From: Bradyrhizobium archetypum
GTDB taxonomy: Bacteria > Pseudomonadota > Alphaproteobacteria > Rhizobiales > Xanthobacteraceae
Assembly (NCBI RefSeq): GCF_013114835.1
Contig: NZ_JAAVLW010000004.1
Location: 680,525-744,524, forward strand
Direction of reading: 5' to 3'
DNA length: 64,000 nucleotides
The notes under the pieces are model-generated. The model did no database searches. It saw only the letters and a program-made list of their open reading frames with translations, and was not told the origin of the DNA. Positions within the stretch are counted from its first letter, which is position 1; each line of letters begins with the position of its first letter. The translations under genes were made by a program, and so were the position numbers. Positions 49,922 to 59,627 of the stretch are shown one piece after another.

Positions 49922-52279
49922 ATGAAGAAACCTTTCCCGTTCGATGACGTCTGGATTTTTGCGGCGGCGGACGTCGGCGACGGCGCTCCCGATCGGGCCG
50001 GCAATCTCGTGGTCGATCTAGGCGAGCCCTTGCCCCTTGCGGCCGAACCCGTGACCTCGGTGGTTACGAGCGCTGCGAAGCCGGCGTCGTCGATCGCCAC
50101 GCTCGCCGACTACCTCGTCAACGGCTTCTGGCAATACAACAACACGATCGCCCATCACTGGGCTTCCAACACGATCACCTACAACATCAGCGGGTTGAAT
50201 TCGGCGGAGCAGTTCCTGGCGCTATCGGCGATGCAGGCATGGTCCGAGGTCGCCAATATCACTTTCGCGCAGACCTCCGGCTCGGCGAACATCACGTTTA
50301 GCCACAACGGCAGCATGCAGGCGGTTACCAACGCCTCCTGGTACGGCAACGGCTCGATCGCCTGGGCGACCGTCAATATCAGCACCGACTGGGTTACCAC
50401 TGACGGCGGCGCTTACGACGGCAAGACCGGCATCGATAGCTATGCCTATCAGACCTACCTTCACGAGATCGGACACGCGCTCGGCCTCGGCCATCAGGGG
50501 CCGTACAATGGCAGCGCGTCATATTCGGCCAACGCGATCTACGCTAACGACACCTGGCAATATTCGCTCATGTCGTATTTCTCGGAGCCGAATTATTCCG
50601 GGAGTTCGTATCGCTACGTCGTCACGCCGCAGGTGGCGGATATCTACGCGATGGTCTCGATGTACGGCGCAGCGACCTCGACCAGGATCGGCGATACCGT
50701 CTACGGCTTCAACAGCAATGCCGGGGCGGTCTTCAATTTCGGCAACTATAGCTCGGCACCGGCGCTGACGATCTACGACGGTGGCGGCGCCGACACGCTC
50801 GATTGCTCCGGCTATTCGGCGGCCCAGACCATCGACCTGCATTCGGGCGCCTTCTCCTCGATCGGCGGCCTCGTCAACAATATCGGGATCGCGCTCAACG
50901 CGGTTATCGAGAAGGCCATCGGCGGCAGTGGCAACGACAAGCTGATCGCAAGCGACTCGGGCTGTACGCTGTCGGGTGGGGGAGGGAACGATGCGCTGAT
51001 TGGTGGCGGCGGAAACGACAAGCTGATCGGCGGCTCCGGCACCGACAATCTGACCGGCGGCAGCAGCGGCGATACGTTCGCGTTCGATTTTGCTGACAGC
51101 GCGGCTGCCAGCGGGCAGCATGACCGCATCACCGATTTCGTTTCGGGAGCGGACCGCATCGACCTCAGCGGGGTCGATGCGATCAGCAGCACCGCCGGCC
51201 ACCAGCAGTTCAAGTTCATCGGGACCGCGGCCTTCAGTGGCACCGCGGGCGAGCTCAACTATTTCTATAACAACACCACCGGCCTTACCACGCTGCAAGG
51301 TGATACCAACGGCGACGGGGTTGCCGATTTTGCGATCGATTTCACCGGCAGTGTTAATCTTGTGAGGGCCGATTTCCTCATGCCTACAGTCTGGAAAATC
51401 GGTTCTATCGCCGATTTCAACGGTGATAACAGCGGTGATGTCCTTTGGCAAAATGATGATGGTCGCTTATTGATCTGGGACAGCGCTCAACCTGCGGGCG
51501 CCAACTTGATTTCCGGTGCGGGCGCCGTCCCAAGCAGTTCATACATAGTTGGTGCAGCCGACTTCGATGGTAATGGCAGGGGTGACATCTTGTGGCGCAA
51601 CGACAACGGCGTCGTTTCCATTTGGGACGACGGCAGCACTGGTGCCGCGCATGATGTGGGCAGTGTTTCAGCGAATTCCCACATTGCAGGCATCGGGGAT
51701 TTCGACGGAAACGGCCGCGATGATATTTTGTGGCGCAATGACAACGGCGCGGTGTTCATCTGGGATGACGGTCAAGCTAGCAATACCCACACTGTTTCAG
51801 CCGCGGGCGTAGTCCCCGCTGCCTGGCATATTGCCGCTGTTGGCGACTTCGATGCTAATGGCCGCTCAGATATCCTTTGGCAGAATGATAACGGCACCGT
51901 ATCGGTCTGGGATAACGGACAGATTGCCGGCGCTCACTGGATTTCCGGTCCGAATGTCGTTCCGAGCACCTGGCACATTCTCGGTGGGGGAGATTTCGAC
52001 GGCAACGGTCGCGATGATATTCTATGGCAAAATGACAATGGCGCGTTGTCCATCTGGGATAACGGTCAAATCGCGGGCGCACATATCATCGTTGCTGCCG
52101 GCGTGGTGCCGAATGCCTGGCACATCGTTGGCATCGGAGATTTCGACAACAATCAGCGTGACGATATTCTCTGGCAAAATGAAAATGGCACAGTATCGAT
52201 CTGGGATAATGGGCAGATCGGCGGTGCTCACTGGGTTTCCGGTCCCAGCAGCGTCTCCAGTGACTGGCATATCGCCTGA
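49922..52279 (+). CDS. Serralysin-like metalloprotease with RTX and VCBS-like repeats
   Basis: 785 residues without an N-terminal signal peptide. Catalytic zinc site HEIGHALGLGH at residues 181-191 and the Met-turn SLMSYF at ~215-220 (M10/metzincin type). About residues 334-390 hold RTX calcium repeats (GGSGNDKLI, GGGGNDALI, GGGGNDKLI, GGSGTDNLT) and the serralysin C domain (DRITDFVSGADRIDLSGVD). From ~491 to the end run about seven ~42-residue VCBS/FG-GAP-like repeats with DFDGNGRDDILWxNDNG and WDNGQ. RTX points to type I secretion, yet no T1SS genes lie nearby. Confidence 0.9.
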   Translation: MKKPFPFDDVWIFAAADVGDGAPDRAGNLVVDLGEPLPLAAEPVTSVVTSAAKPASSIATLADYLVNGFWQYNNTIAHHWASNTITYNISGLNSAEQFLALSAMQAWSEVANITFAQTSGSANITFSHNGSMQAVTNASWYGNGSIAWATVNISTDWVTTDGGAYDGKTGIDSYAYQTYLHEIGHALGLGHQGPYNGSASYSANAIYANDTWQYSLMSYFSEPNYSGSSYRYVVTPQVADIYAMVSMYGAATSTRIGDTVYGFNSNAGAVFNFGNYSSAPALTIYDGGGADTLDCSGYSAAQTIDLHSGAFSSIGGLVNNIGIALNAVIEKAIGGSGNDKLIASDSGCTLSGGGGNDALIGGGGNDKLIGGSGTDNLTGGSSGDTFAFDFADSAAASGQHDRITDFVSGADRIDLSGVDAISSTAGHQQFKFIGTAAFSGTAGELNYFYNNTTGLTTLQGDTNGDGVADFAIDFTGSVNLVRADFLMPTVWKIGSIADFNGDNSGDVLWQNDDGRLLIWDSAQPAGANLISGAGAVPSSSYIVGAADFDGNGRGDILWRNDNGVVSIWDDGSTGAAHDVGSVSANSHIAGIGDFDGNGRDDILWRNDNGAVFIWDDGQASNTHTVSAAGVVPAAWHIAAVGDFDANGRSDILWQNDNGTVSVWDNGQIAGAHWISGPNVVPSTWHILGGGDFDGNGRDDILWQNDNGALSIWDNGQIAGAHIIVAAGVVPNAWHIVGIGDFDNNQRDDILWQNENGTVSIWDNGQIGGAHWVSGPSSVSSDWHIA

Positions 52280-52953
52280 GTTAGGGGCGACACGTACAAA
52301 CGTCGGATTTGGATTTTCCGATGCACCTAGCCCGAATCGGTAGAGGGCGTTGGCATGTTTTAGCCGAGCAGCTTGCGAAGCTGGCTGTCGGTCGTGCGAG
52401 GCCCAGCCGAGCGCGCGCTTGGCAGATCGGTTGGCGTGTTCTACTAAAGCTGAAACGCACACAGCTGCCTACCACACGTCATTCAGCCGAAGGGCGAGCG
52501 CTTACTCTAGTCCTCAGGTCGTGATCGCATCCACCTAGGCGCCGATTGTTCACGTCCAGGAAATGCACGCGATTCTGATCGTGTTAGGTCCAGGGTGCGG
52601 CTACCACAATCGCCCAGAGTTCTCTCAGCTGAGATTGACCAAGGTAAAGGAAGACAGTGCCTGCGCGATACGCAGGATAGCCCGTTCAGAAAACTCCTGC
52701 CCGATTGATCGCGTTGTGGGGACCACTGTCGCCGAGTGTCGGCGTCTTGTGATGCGTCCGATCAACATATCGGACACTTGATTCAGCGCAAGCGGTCCGC
52801 CTGAGCTATTATAATGCTCCAAGGGGTTGGCCAATTCGCGCATCTGTGGTCAATCTGCGGATGGAAGCAAGATCCAACAGAGGGGCGCGTGAGAGCCTCG
52901 ATCTCGGCGGTTCGATGGTAGCGCATTTAAACTATTGCATCACAGGTCATTGC
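52280..52953. other. Intergenic region with inverted repeat and AT-rich promoter-like box
   Basis: No gene is supported. A perfect inverted repeat GTCCGAT-CAACAT-ATCGGAC lies at 52756-52775 and a TATAAT box at 52810-52815, upstream of the membrane protein gene; no good -35 is at the right distance. An in-frame GTG at 52846 would add 36 residues to that gene. Confidence 0.4.
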
Positions 52954-54570
52954 ATGAATTCCGGGGCTTCTGACGTTCGTCATCCAAAAGCCCGGCCGCT
53001 TATCATCAGCCTTGCAGCATGCAGCGCGTATGTTGTCCTGCTTTGCATTTTTTTCGATCCGAGATGGGAAACCAACGATGACGTTGCTATGTCGATGGTG
53101 GCCCATGGGTATGGGCTCGCGGCCTATGGTTCCCCTCAAATAGTTTTCTCCAACGTCATATGGGGCGTCATTGTCAGAACTGTTCCTAGCATCGGGGGAG
53201 TATTCGGCTATTCGCTTGCGATGCTCGGAGCCATTACCCTGGCCGCGTCCGCGATACTGTATTTTCTGGTGCGATTGGGTGCAGGCTATGCCGTGGGTCT
53301 ATTGGTCGTTGCCCTTATTCTGCTTCGGCCCGTCCTGCAGGCGCAATTCACAGTTACGGCGGGACTTCTTACTGCGGCTGCAGTGCTCGGCGTTTGCGTC
53401 TATCACCGGACCGGCTCTACATTCAGTCTTGTGGCCAGCGCCGTCCTTGCGCTTCTGGGATTTCTCGTGCGAAATCTGGAGTTCGCAGTGGTTGCTTTGG
53501 TTGCGCTTCCGATCCTGCCCTGGGGCATGCTGTGGAAAGACCGAAAACTTCAAGTAGCTGCCGCGGCGCTGGTGTCAGGCATGGTCGGGGTCACATGGAT
53601 CGATCAATTCGCATACTCTGGTTCCGAATGGAATTATTTTTGGGAGCTGAACCTCGCGCGAGCTCCCTTTACCGACTTCGGCGTGGCCGGCCGGCTGCTT
53701 GAGGCGCCGGAAATCATGGCCCGCCATGGCATGTCGAGAAATGACGTCGAATTACTGAAGCATTATTTCTTTGCTGACCGGCAACTCGCAGACCCCGCGC
53801 GGCTGAGAGCCGTTCTCGCTGACCTCGCGCCGGTAGCGGTCAAATCCTACAGTTTTGAATCCGGGCTTGACTCGCTTCGTTCAATTTTCGACTCACGAAT
53901 TCTTGCCCCTTTGGTGGCGGCGATGGTGCTCCTGCTGCTGGCATTCGAGCGACGAACGATCGTGTCGTGGATAATCTCTGTGGCGGTGATATTCGCGTTG
54001 GGGATGGCGGGCCGGCATGGCATTTTGCGCGTCTATATACCGATGTTCATGCTCTTGCTTTTCATTCCTTTTCTGTCCGGTCGTCTGACGTCAGGGGGCC
54101 GGAAGGCGGCAATGCTGGTGGTGCTCGTGATCGCGTGCCTGGTCAACGCTAAAGTCCTGATCGCAGAATCGCGGGCTAACAGCAGGGATATTGCCGCGGC
54201 AACGGTCCTCGGCCCGGTCCCGGCCGAACCGGTTGTTGTTTGGGGCGGCGCATTTCCTTTTGAAATTTCATTCCCGCTCTTTCCAGGACAATCCAATTCC
54301 CGAAACTTGAAAATGTTTGGTCTGGGCGTTTTTACATGGGCGCCCTTTTCGGTGGCCGTAGCCGAAGAAAATGCCGGCAGGGGACTGGTCTCGCGATTGC
54401 GATCCGGTGAAGGTATTCTTCTCGTTGCCGATGCGGAGCAGAAGGAACTGCTAAGCCCCTATTGTGCGGAGCACTTTGGGGGACAGCTTAAATTGGAGGA
54501 GAAGACGACAATGTTGACGACCATCCTCAAAGTGACCTGCGTGGAAGCGGCTACCAAGCAGGCAAATTAA
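52954..54570 (+). CDS. Multi-pass membrane protein, possible GT39-like glycosyltransferase
   Basis: About 538 residues if the start is ATG 52954 (MNSGASDVRHPKARP), the better choice; the frame opens earlier. Around ten membrane helices. Early loop DPRWETNDDVAMSMVAHGYG carries a D-D pair like the catalytic Asp loop of GT-C enzymes, and a periplasmic C-terminal part follows the last helix. No closer family is recognised. As the first gene of the polysaccharide region, a lipid-linked sugar transferase role is plausible but unproven. Confidence 0.6.
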   Translation: MNSGASDVRHPKARPLIISLAACSAYVVLLCIFFDPRWETNDDVAMSMVAHGYGLAAYGSPQIVFSNVIWGVIVRTVPSIGGVFGYSLAMLGAITLAASAILYFLVRLGAGYAVGLLVVALILLRPVLQAQFTVTAGLLTAAAVLGVCVYHRTGSTFSLVASAVLALLGFLVRNLEFAVVALVALPILPWGMLWKDRKLQVAAAALVSGMVGVTWIDQFAYSGSEWNYFWELNLARAPFTDFGVAGRLLEAPEIMARHGMSRNDVELLKHYFFADRQLADPARLRAVLADLAPVAVKSYSFESGLDSLRSIFDSRILAPLVAAMVLLLLAFERRTIVSWIISVAVIFALGMAGRHGILRVYIPMFMLLLFIPFLSGRLTSGGRKAAMLVVLVIACLVNAKVLIAESRANSRDIAAATVLGPVPAEPVVVWGGAFPFEISFPLFPGQSNSRNLKMFGLGVFTWAPFSVAVAEENAGRGLVSRLRSGEGILLVADAEQKELLSPYCAEHFGGQLKLEEKTTMLTTILKVTCVEAATKQAN

Positions 54571-54783
54571 GTGGATAGCTCGTGTCTGGCGGTATGCGCC
54601 GGGGGTCTGGATTCGATACTTGATTCGCCACGCCTTGTTCGCCTAAACTCTCAGATACGCTAAAGACTTGGCCAAATCGCAGCCTTCTGGCCGAATCCTT
54701 GCCGCCGATGGAATCCAGTTGTACACAATCCGCGCAATTCGATCCGATCCACAGGCGAGGCGAGATTTGACGGGGGCTTTCGC

Positions 54784-55785
54784 GTGAAATTGTCAGTTGT
54801 GACGACCCTCTATCGGTCAGCTCCGACGATCCATGAATTCTATCGGCGCGTTATCGCAGCAGCGGAACCCATCACGCACGACATCGAACTGCTGATGGTT
54901 AACGACGGCTCTCCGGACGACAGCCTCGATCTTGCCCTTGCCCTGCACCGGGCCGACCCGCGGGTCGTCGTGGTCGACCTGGCGCGCAATTTTGGCCACC
55001 ACAAAGCGATGATGACGGGTCTTGCCCATGCGACGGGCGACCTTGTGTTCCTGATCGACAGCGATCTTGATGAACATCCCGAACTTCTAACCAGCTTCCA
55101 TGAGCGGTTCATGAAGGGCGACAGCGACGTCGTTTTTGGCATCCAGCAGACGCGGCGAGGCGGCCCGGTCGAACGCATCAGTGGTGCAGTGTTCTTTTCG
55201 CTCGTCGACGCATTGAGCGATCATCGGATCCCGCGGAACTTGGCCACTGTCCGCCTGATGACGCGGGATTACGTGCGCGCGCTGGTCCGGCATCGCGACC
55301 GCGAGTTTGTGATTTCGCAGTTATGGCAGCTAACGGGCTTCCGCCAGGTGGCGGTCCCGTTCCGGAAATCATCAGGCTCGCCGACGACATACTCGCTTCG
55401 CATGCGTACCGAGATGGCGGTCAAATACCTGACCACAACGTCGACGAAGCTTCTCTATTTCATTCTATACGCCGGCATCGCGATCTTCGCGTTGTCAGTG
55501 GCGACGATCCTGTTCTACATCTCCCGTTATCTTGCTTCCGGCATCGGTGTCGATGGCTTTACATCGCTGATCGTCTCGATCTGGTTCTTTGGCGGGCTGA
55601 CGACATGCATTCTCGGCGTGATTGGCATCTATGTCGCCAATATCGTTTCCGAAACCAAGCGGCGTCCTTATACAGTTGTGCAGCGCGTGCATCGCAGGGA
55701 GGTCACTGCGGTGGCAGGATCGAATGTGATTCGCGTTCCGCCCGCAGCCAGCATCTCGACGCCAGCGCTCGATCGCAAACGATGA
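54784..55785 (+). CDS. Family 2 glycosyltransferase with two C-terminal membrane helices
   Basis: 333 residues from GTG 54784. GT-A fold: LSVVTTLYRSAPTIHEFY, VNDGSPDDSLDLAL, LARNFGHHKAMMTGL, and the metal-binding DSD at 92-94 (LIDSDLDEHP). The C-terminus has two membrane helices (ILYAGIAIFALSVATILFY, SIWFFGGLTTCILGVIGIYV), as in ArnC/DPM1-like enzymes that charge undecaprenyl phosphate. It probably makes a polyprenyl-phosphate sugar for polysaccharide modification. The next gene, 58 bases on, encodes a methyltransferase. Confidence 0.9.
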   Translation: MKLSVVTTLYRSAPTIHEFYRRVIAAAEPITHDIELLMVNDGSPDDSLDLALALHRADPRVVVVDLARNFGHHKAMMTGLAHATGDLVFLIDSDLDEHPELLTSFHERFMKGDSDVVFGIQQTRRGGPVERISGAVFFSLVDALSDHRIPRNLATVRLMTRDYVRALVRHRDREFVISQLWQLTGFRQVAVPFRKSSGSPTTYSLRMRTEMAVKYLTTTSTKLLYFILYAGIAIFALSVATILFYISRYLASGIGVDGFTSLIVSIWFFGGLTTCILGVIGIYVANIVSETKRRPYTVVQRVHRREVTAVAGSNVIRVPPAASISTPALDRKR

Positions 55786-55843
55786 TCGCAGTTAAATCGC
55801 CCGCCACAGTGATTCGAGTCCCGTTGCTCCGGAGCAAGTTGCG

Positions 55844-56491
55844 GTGAGCACTGGCCCGGATCCATCGATCGTCCGTGACGTAGCTGCTTACTACAGCTCG
55901 AAGCTCGCCTTGCATGGTCCGACCCCGCAAGGCGTCGACTGGAACGGGAAGCCGTCGCACGAGCTTCGGCACCAGCAGTTTCTTCGTCTGCTCGATGGCG
56001 CGCCGGACGCATCAATTCTAGATCTCGGCTGCGGCTACGGCGATTTCATGCGTTTCTTGCGTACGGCGGGGCATCGAGGACCATTCATCGGCTACGACAT
56101 TGCGCCGAACATGATCAGTGAGGCGACGCGGCTGCATGGCGAGAGCGCGGATTGCCAATGGCGGGTCGGGGCCGAGCCAACGGAGACCATGGACTTCGCG
56201 GTTGCTAGTGGAATCTTCAACGTCAAAGGAGAGGTTCCGAGCGAGACCTGGGCGCGCTATGTCCGCGAGACCATCGACATTCTTGCACGCGCGGGCCGGC
56301 GCGGCTTCGCCTTCAACGTCTTGAGCCTGTCGAGCGATCCGGAGAGACGTAGCGAAACATTATACTACGCCGATGCAGCCGAGATGCTATCCTATTGTCT
56401 GCATCGCTTTGGCCGATCGGTGGCGCTACTGCAGGATTATGGACTTTACGAATTCACCGTCGTGGTACGGCATGTTGCCGCAAGCAGATAA
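55844..56491 (+). CDS. Class I SAM-dependent methyltransferase
   Basis: 215 residues from GTG 55844 (GGAGCAAG upstream). SAM motif I ILDLGCGYGDFMRFL, then FIGYDIAPNMISEA (motif II) and MDFAVASGIFNV (motif IV). A leading PQGVDWNGKPSHELRHQQFL helix covers the active site. Located between a GT2 gene and NeuD, it likely methylates a sugar residue or a glycan precursor. Convergent with the NeuD-like gene. Confidence 0.85.
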   Translation: MSTGPDPSIVRDVAAYYSSKLALHGPTPQGVDWNGKPSHELRHQQFLRLLDGAPDASILDLGCGYGDFMRFLRTAGHRGPFIGYDIAPNMISEATRLHGESADCQWRVGAEPTETMDFAVASGIFNVKGEVPSETWARYVRETIDILARAGRRGFAFNVLSLSSDPERRSETLYYADAAEMLSYCLHRFGRSVALLQDYGLYEFTVVVRHVAASR

Positions 56492-56503
56492 CAGGCCCCG
56501 GCG

Positions 56504-57172
56504 TCAAAGGGTGCGTAGGCGCGTGCTCGGCACCTTGGAGCGTTCGGTTCCGCGCGGCGCCACCACCGCGTGGTCGGGCTGATCCTCAAGCACGAGGGCG
56601 CCAACCCCAATCACGCAGTTCTTTCCGATTGTGACATGATCCCGAAACGTCGCGTTGACTCCGACGAAACTGCCCTGGCCAATCCTGACGCCGCCGGAGA
56701 TGACGACATGCGACGAAATGAACACATCGTCTTCGACCGTTGAATGGTGCCCGATGTGATTGCCGCTCCAGAGCGTGACGTTGCTACCAACGCGTGCAAA
56801 AGGTTGGATAGTATTGTCCTCGAGAATGAAACAGTTTTCCTGCAGTTCGAAGCCGGCAAAGACGGTTGCACGGCTGCTCAGATAGGAAACCAACTGATAC
56901 CCCTTGGCGCGGGCAGCGGCGACCTTCTCCGGACGAAGCAGGTTTAGCTTGGTGTAGCCGATCGCGACAAAGAAGCCGAACTCCTGCGGAGGAAACCGCT
57001 CTGCGACGTGCTCGAAGGGCACTACAGGGCGCCCGCGAAACTCGTCGTGCGAAAAAAATGCTTGGTCAACCGTAAACGCCGCGACTTCGTAGCTGGAGTC
57101 ATTCGTAAAATAAAAGTCAGCGAGTTCAGCTATTTGACCGGAACCAAAGATCACGATTCGTCGCGTTTTCAT
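56504..57172 (-). CDS. NeuD/PglD-like sugar O- or N-acetyltransferase
   Basis: 222 residues. N-terminal Rossmann-like part (VIFGSGQIAELADFYF) then a left-handed beta-helix of hexapeptide repeats (NTIQPFARVGSNVTLWSGNH, HHSTVEDDVFISSHVVISGG, FVGVNATFRDHVTIGKNCVI). This is the PglD/NeuD layout, trimeric acetyl-CoA-dependent enzymes acting on nucleotide-amino sugars or sialic-acid-like sugars. With WecE/RffA at 61516-62658, N-acetylation of a 4-amino-4,6-dideoxysugar is plausible. Confidence 0.88.
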   Translation of the reverse strand: MKTRRIVIFGSGQIAELADFYFTNDSSYEVAAFTVDQAFFSHDEFRGRPVVPFEHVAERFPPQEFGFFVAIGYTKLNLLRPEKVAAARAKGYQLVSYLSSRATVFAGFELQENCFILEDNTIQPFARVGSNVTLWSGNHIGHHSTVEDDVFISSHVVISGGVRIGQGSFVGVNATFRDHVTIGKNCVIGVGALVLEDQPDHAVVAPRGTERSKVPSTRLRTL

Positions 57173-57610
57173 CTGATTTTGCTCTTCAACTGCTGCCGCG
57201 GTTCAAACGGAACTGTGTTGCTAACCCCTTGTCAAATTTATCGAACAGCCCCTGGGCACCGTGGCTACCACCGGGCCAACTTTTTTAAAAGTTCATTTTT
57301 CGGGTGAACCGCCGCCGCTCCGTCGCGGACGGAACACGACCGCGTCTGATGCGCGTGCTAACTCTGCGGATACTTCGCTCGTTGGGTCGTTGGGCTTCGC
57401 ACGAAGGTCACACGGCGCCACGAGGGCGTTGTCGATTCGTGAGATGGAGCAGTTGGCACCGCAAAAACGTGCTATACGACCCTGGGTCGGCATGCCATTC
57501 CTGTTCGTTGGCCAGTTTGAGGTGCGGTCGCAGACCACAGCGACCGATAAGAGCGGCGCGGGACTGATCAGGGGGCATGCTCGGCGTCTTCGGGCAATGA
57601 CAGGGAAACA
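57173..57610. other. Intergenic region between NeuD-like and methyltransferase genes
   Basis: No gene is supported; overlapping open frames on both strands lack ribosome sites. It should hold divergent promoters. Nothing repetitive was seen. Confidence 0.4.
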
Positions 57611-58798
57611 ATGGTACTAGCGCCAACCGGCAGCGTTCAGGCAGATGAGCTTACCAAGGCCGCCGAAATATGCCCGAGCTGTGGATGCGATGAGGGCGTA
57701 AGCCTGCCCATTCCGGCAGCCGGTCGTTCCATGCTGAGTGACGGACGTATTATCGCAAGGGCGATCGATAAGATTTGGTGTCCGGTATGTGGGCTGGTGC
57801 GCCATAGATACCCGCCGGCAGCAGCCGAAATCTCCGCGATCTACTCCGGCGCCTATGGTCTGCCTGCCTTGACTGGGGCCGGAGAACAGGCCCGGGGCAG
57901 GGCCTATGCAGCGGCAATCGTCGATGCGATCGGCGCGCGTCAAACAGGCCTGCGCATGATCGATGTGGGCTGCGGGTCCGGTGCGATGCTTCATGCCCTC
58001 AGCGAATGCGAAGGCGGCGCGTCCTTCCAATTGATAGGCATCGATCCGGCGCTGCCGCGTGCGCTAACGCAGGCTGGTGAACGCGTGACCCTGATGCGCG
58101 GTTTCCCTGATCGTGAGCTGGCCGGGCATCGTCCGTTCGATGTTGTAGTTTCGATCAATACGATCGAGCATACTCCGGACCCGGCGCAGTTTCTTGCCAC
58201 CCTCGAAACGTTGATGGCGCCGGACGGACAGGTAGTCGTCATTTGTCCGACGACGGAATTTGCCAACGATGAATTGCTGTTTTTCGACCACTTCTGGAGC
58301 ATCAGCCCGGCGGCTATGATTTCCTTTGCGGCGAGGTCGGGGCTGCAGCTAATCAGTCACAAGGGGCTGGCGGCTCCGCTCGCCGGATTTCAGCTCTTCA
58401 GGTTCGCACGCTCGGCATTTGCCGGATCGGAAGTCGCAGTTATTGACGTATCGCCGGATGCAATCGCCTATCTCAACGCGTGGAAAGAGCTCGACGCCTC
58501 GCTTGAACAGCAATTGGTAGCGGCAAACATGCCGGTGCAGGCGTTCGGCGCGGGTCAGATGGCGGCCTTGTTGCGTGCCTATGCGCCACGCACCTTTGCA
58601 ATGTTCGAGCGATTCTTGCTGGATCATCCGGAAGAGGCGTGGCCGCTCGGCCCGGCGGTACGCTATGATGGATTTGACACACTGGTCGGTTGGGCAACCG
58701 TTGTTGCAGTTCATCCTTCCTCACAACTCGCCGTTGCCGCGCGGATCCGGAGCGATGGCGGGTTCGCCGTCACACTACCCGCCGCTATCAAGAACTGA
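57611..58798 (+). CDS. SAM methyltransferase with N-terminal zinc site (sugar C-methyltransferase-like)
   Basis: 395 residues. N-terminal Cys pairs CPSCG and WCPVCGLVRH bind zinc; central class I domain with MIDVGCGSGAMLHAL, LIGIDPALPRAL and VVSINTIEHTPDPAQFL; a C-terminal domain of ~120 residues includes FGAGQMAALLRAYAP. The three-part layout fits nucleotide-sugar C-methyltransferases. The PhyH-family gene starts 12 bases after its stop, so these two are cotranscribed. Confidence 0.82.
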   Translation: MVLAPTGSVQADELTKAAEICPSCGCDEGVSLPIPAAGRSMLSDGRIIARAIDKIWCPVCGLVRHRYPPAAAEISAIYSGAYGLPALTGAGEQARGRAYAAAIVDAIGARQTGLRMIDVGCGSGAMLHALSECEGGASFQLIGIDPALPRALTQAGERVTLMRGFPDRELAGHRPFDVVVSINTIEHTPDPAQFLATLETLMAPDGQVVVICPTTEFANDELLFFDHFWSISPAAMISFAARSGLQLISHKGLAAPLAGFQLFRFARSAFAGSEVAVIDVSPDAIAYLNAWKELDASLEQQLVAANMPVQAFGAGQMAALLRAYAPRTFAMFERFLLDHPEEAWPLGPAVRYDGFDTLVGWATVVAVHPSSQLAVAARIRSDGGFAVTLPAAIKN

Positions 58799-58810
58799 CC
58801 AAGACGAGCT

Positions 58811-59623
58811 ATGATAAGATCTTATGGCATTAACGAACGTGTAGCGGCCAACAGCGACATCGATGCGGCGGTGGAAAGCCTAAGCACGCTCGGCTATGCG
58901 ATCGTCGAGGGCGGCTACTCGGCTGGAGAACTCAGCGGATTTGCGCAAAGTTTCGATGCCGCGCGCCTGGCCGCGCACAGCGCCGCCGGAGGAACCGAGG
59001 CGCTGGCGCGGATCGACGAACACAATACTATCCGCACGCCATTCGCCTACGACAAAAACTTGTTGGCGCTCGCACGCAATCCCGCGATTCTGGAGATCTG
59101 CGAGCAGCTGATCGGGGGCTATCAGGTCCTGTCGCAGCAGAACGGTGTCATCAATCCTCCGGCCAAAACCTACAATCAGGGCGCGTGGCATCGCGATCTG
59201 CCGTATCAGCATGTCGTATTCTCGCGGCCGATGGCAATCAATGCGCTGTTCTGCCTCGATGCCTTTACGATCGACAACGGCGCGACCTTGGTTCTGCCGG
59301 CGACCCACAAGCAGGAGAAATTTCCATCCGATCGCTTTGTCGAGGCATCGGCCGTGCAGGTCTGTGCGCCAGCGGGAAGCTACATCGTACTGGATTGCAT
59401 GCTGTACCACAGCGGCGCGCCGAACCGGTCGGGGACCGAACGCCGGGCCGTCAACCAGGTTTACACCTCGCCGATCATCCGCCAGCAAATCGATCTGCCA
59501 GCTTTCCTTGGCGACGACTTCACCGACGATCCGGGCCTGCGCCGTCTGCTAGGATACGAAGTGACCACGCCGAGATCCGACGCCGAATATTTTGCGATGC
59601 GCCGCGCAAAACTTCTGACATAA
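58811..59623 (+). CDS. Phytanoyl-CoA dioxygenase (PhyH) family protein
   Basis: 270 residues, Fe(II)/2-oxoglutarate oxygenase fold. The metal triad is visible: HRD (His127, Asp129) in GAWHRDLPYQH and His200 in YHSGAPNRSG, with Arg206 placed to bind 2-oxoglutarate. Coupled to the methyltransferase upstream. In sugar clusters such oxygenases can hydroxylate or oxidise a glycan or its lipid carrier; the substrate is unknown. Confidence 0.88.
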   Translation: MIRSYGINERVAANSDIDAAVESLSTLGYAIVEGGYSAGELSGFAQSFDAARLAAHSAAGGTEALARIDEHNTIRTPFAYDKNLLALARNPAILEICEQLIGGYQVLSQQNGVINPPAKTYNQGAWHRDLPYQHVVFSRPMAINALFCLDAFTIDNGATLVLPATHKQEKFPSDRFVEASAVQVCAPAGSYIVLDCMLYHSGAPNRSGTERRAVNQVYTSPIIRQQIDLPAFLGDDFTDDPGLRRLLGYEVTTPRSDAEYFAMRRAKLLT

Positions 59624-59627
59624 TGGT

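Noticed and set aside
51390..52270. Repeated ~126-bp units
   Set aside because: These are coding VCBS-like repeats inside the protease gene, not a CRISPR array or mobile element.
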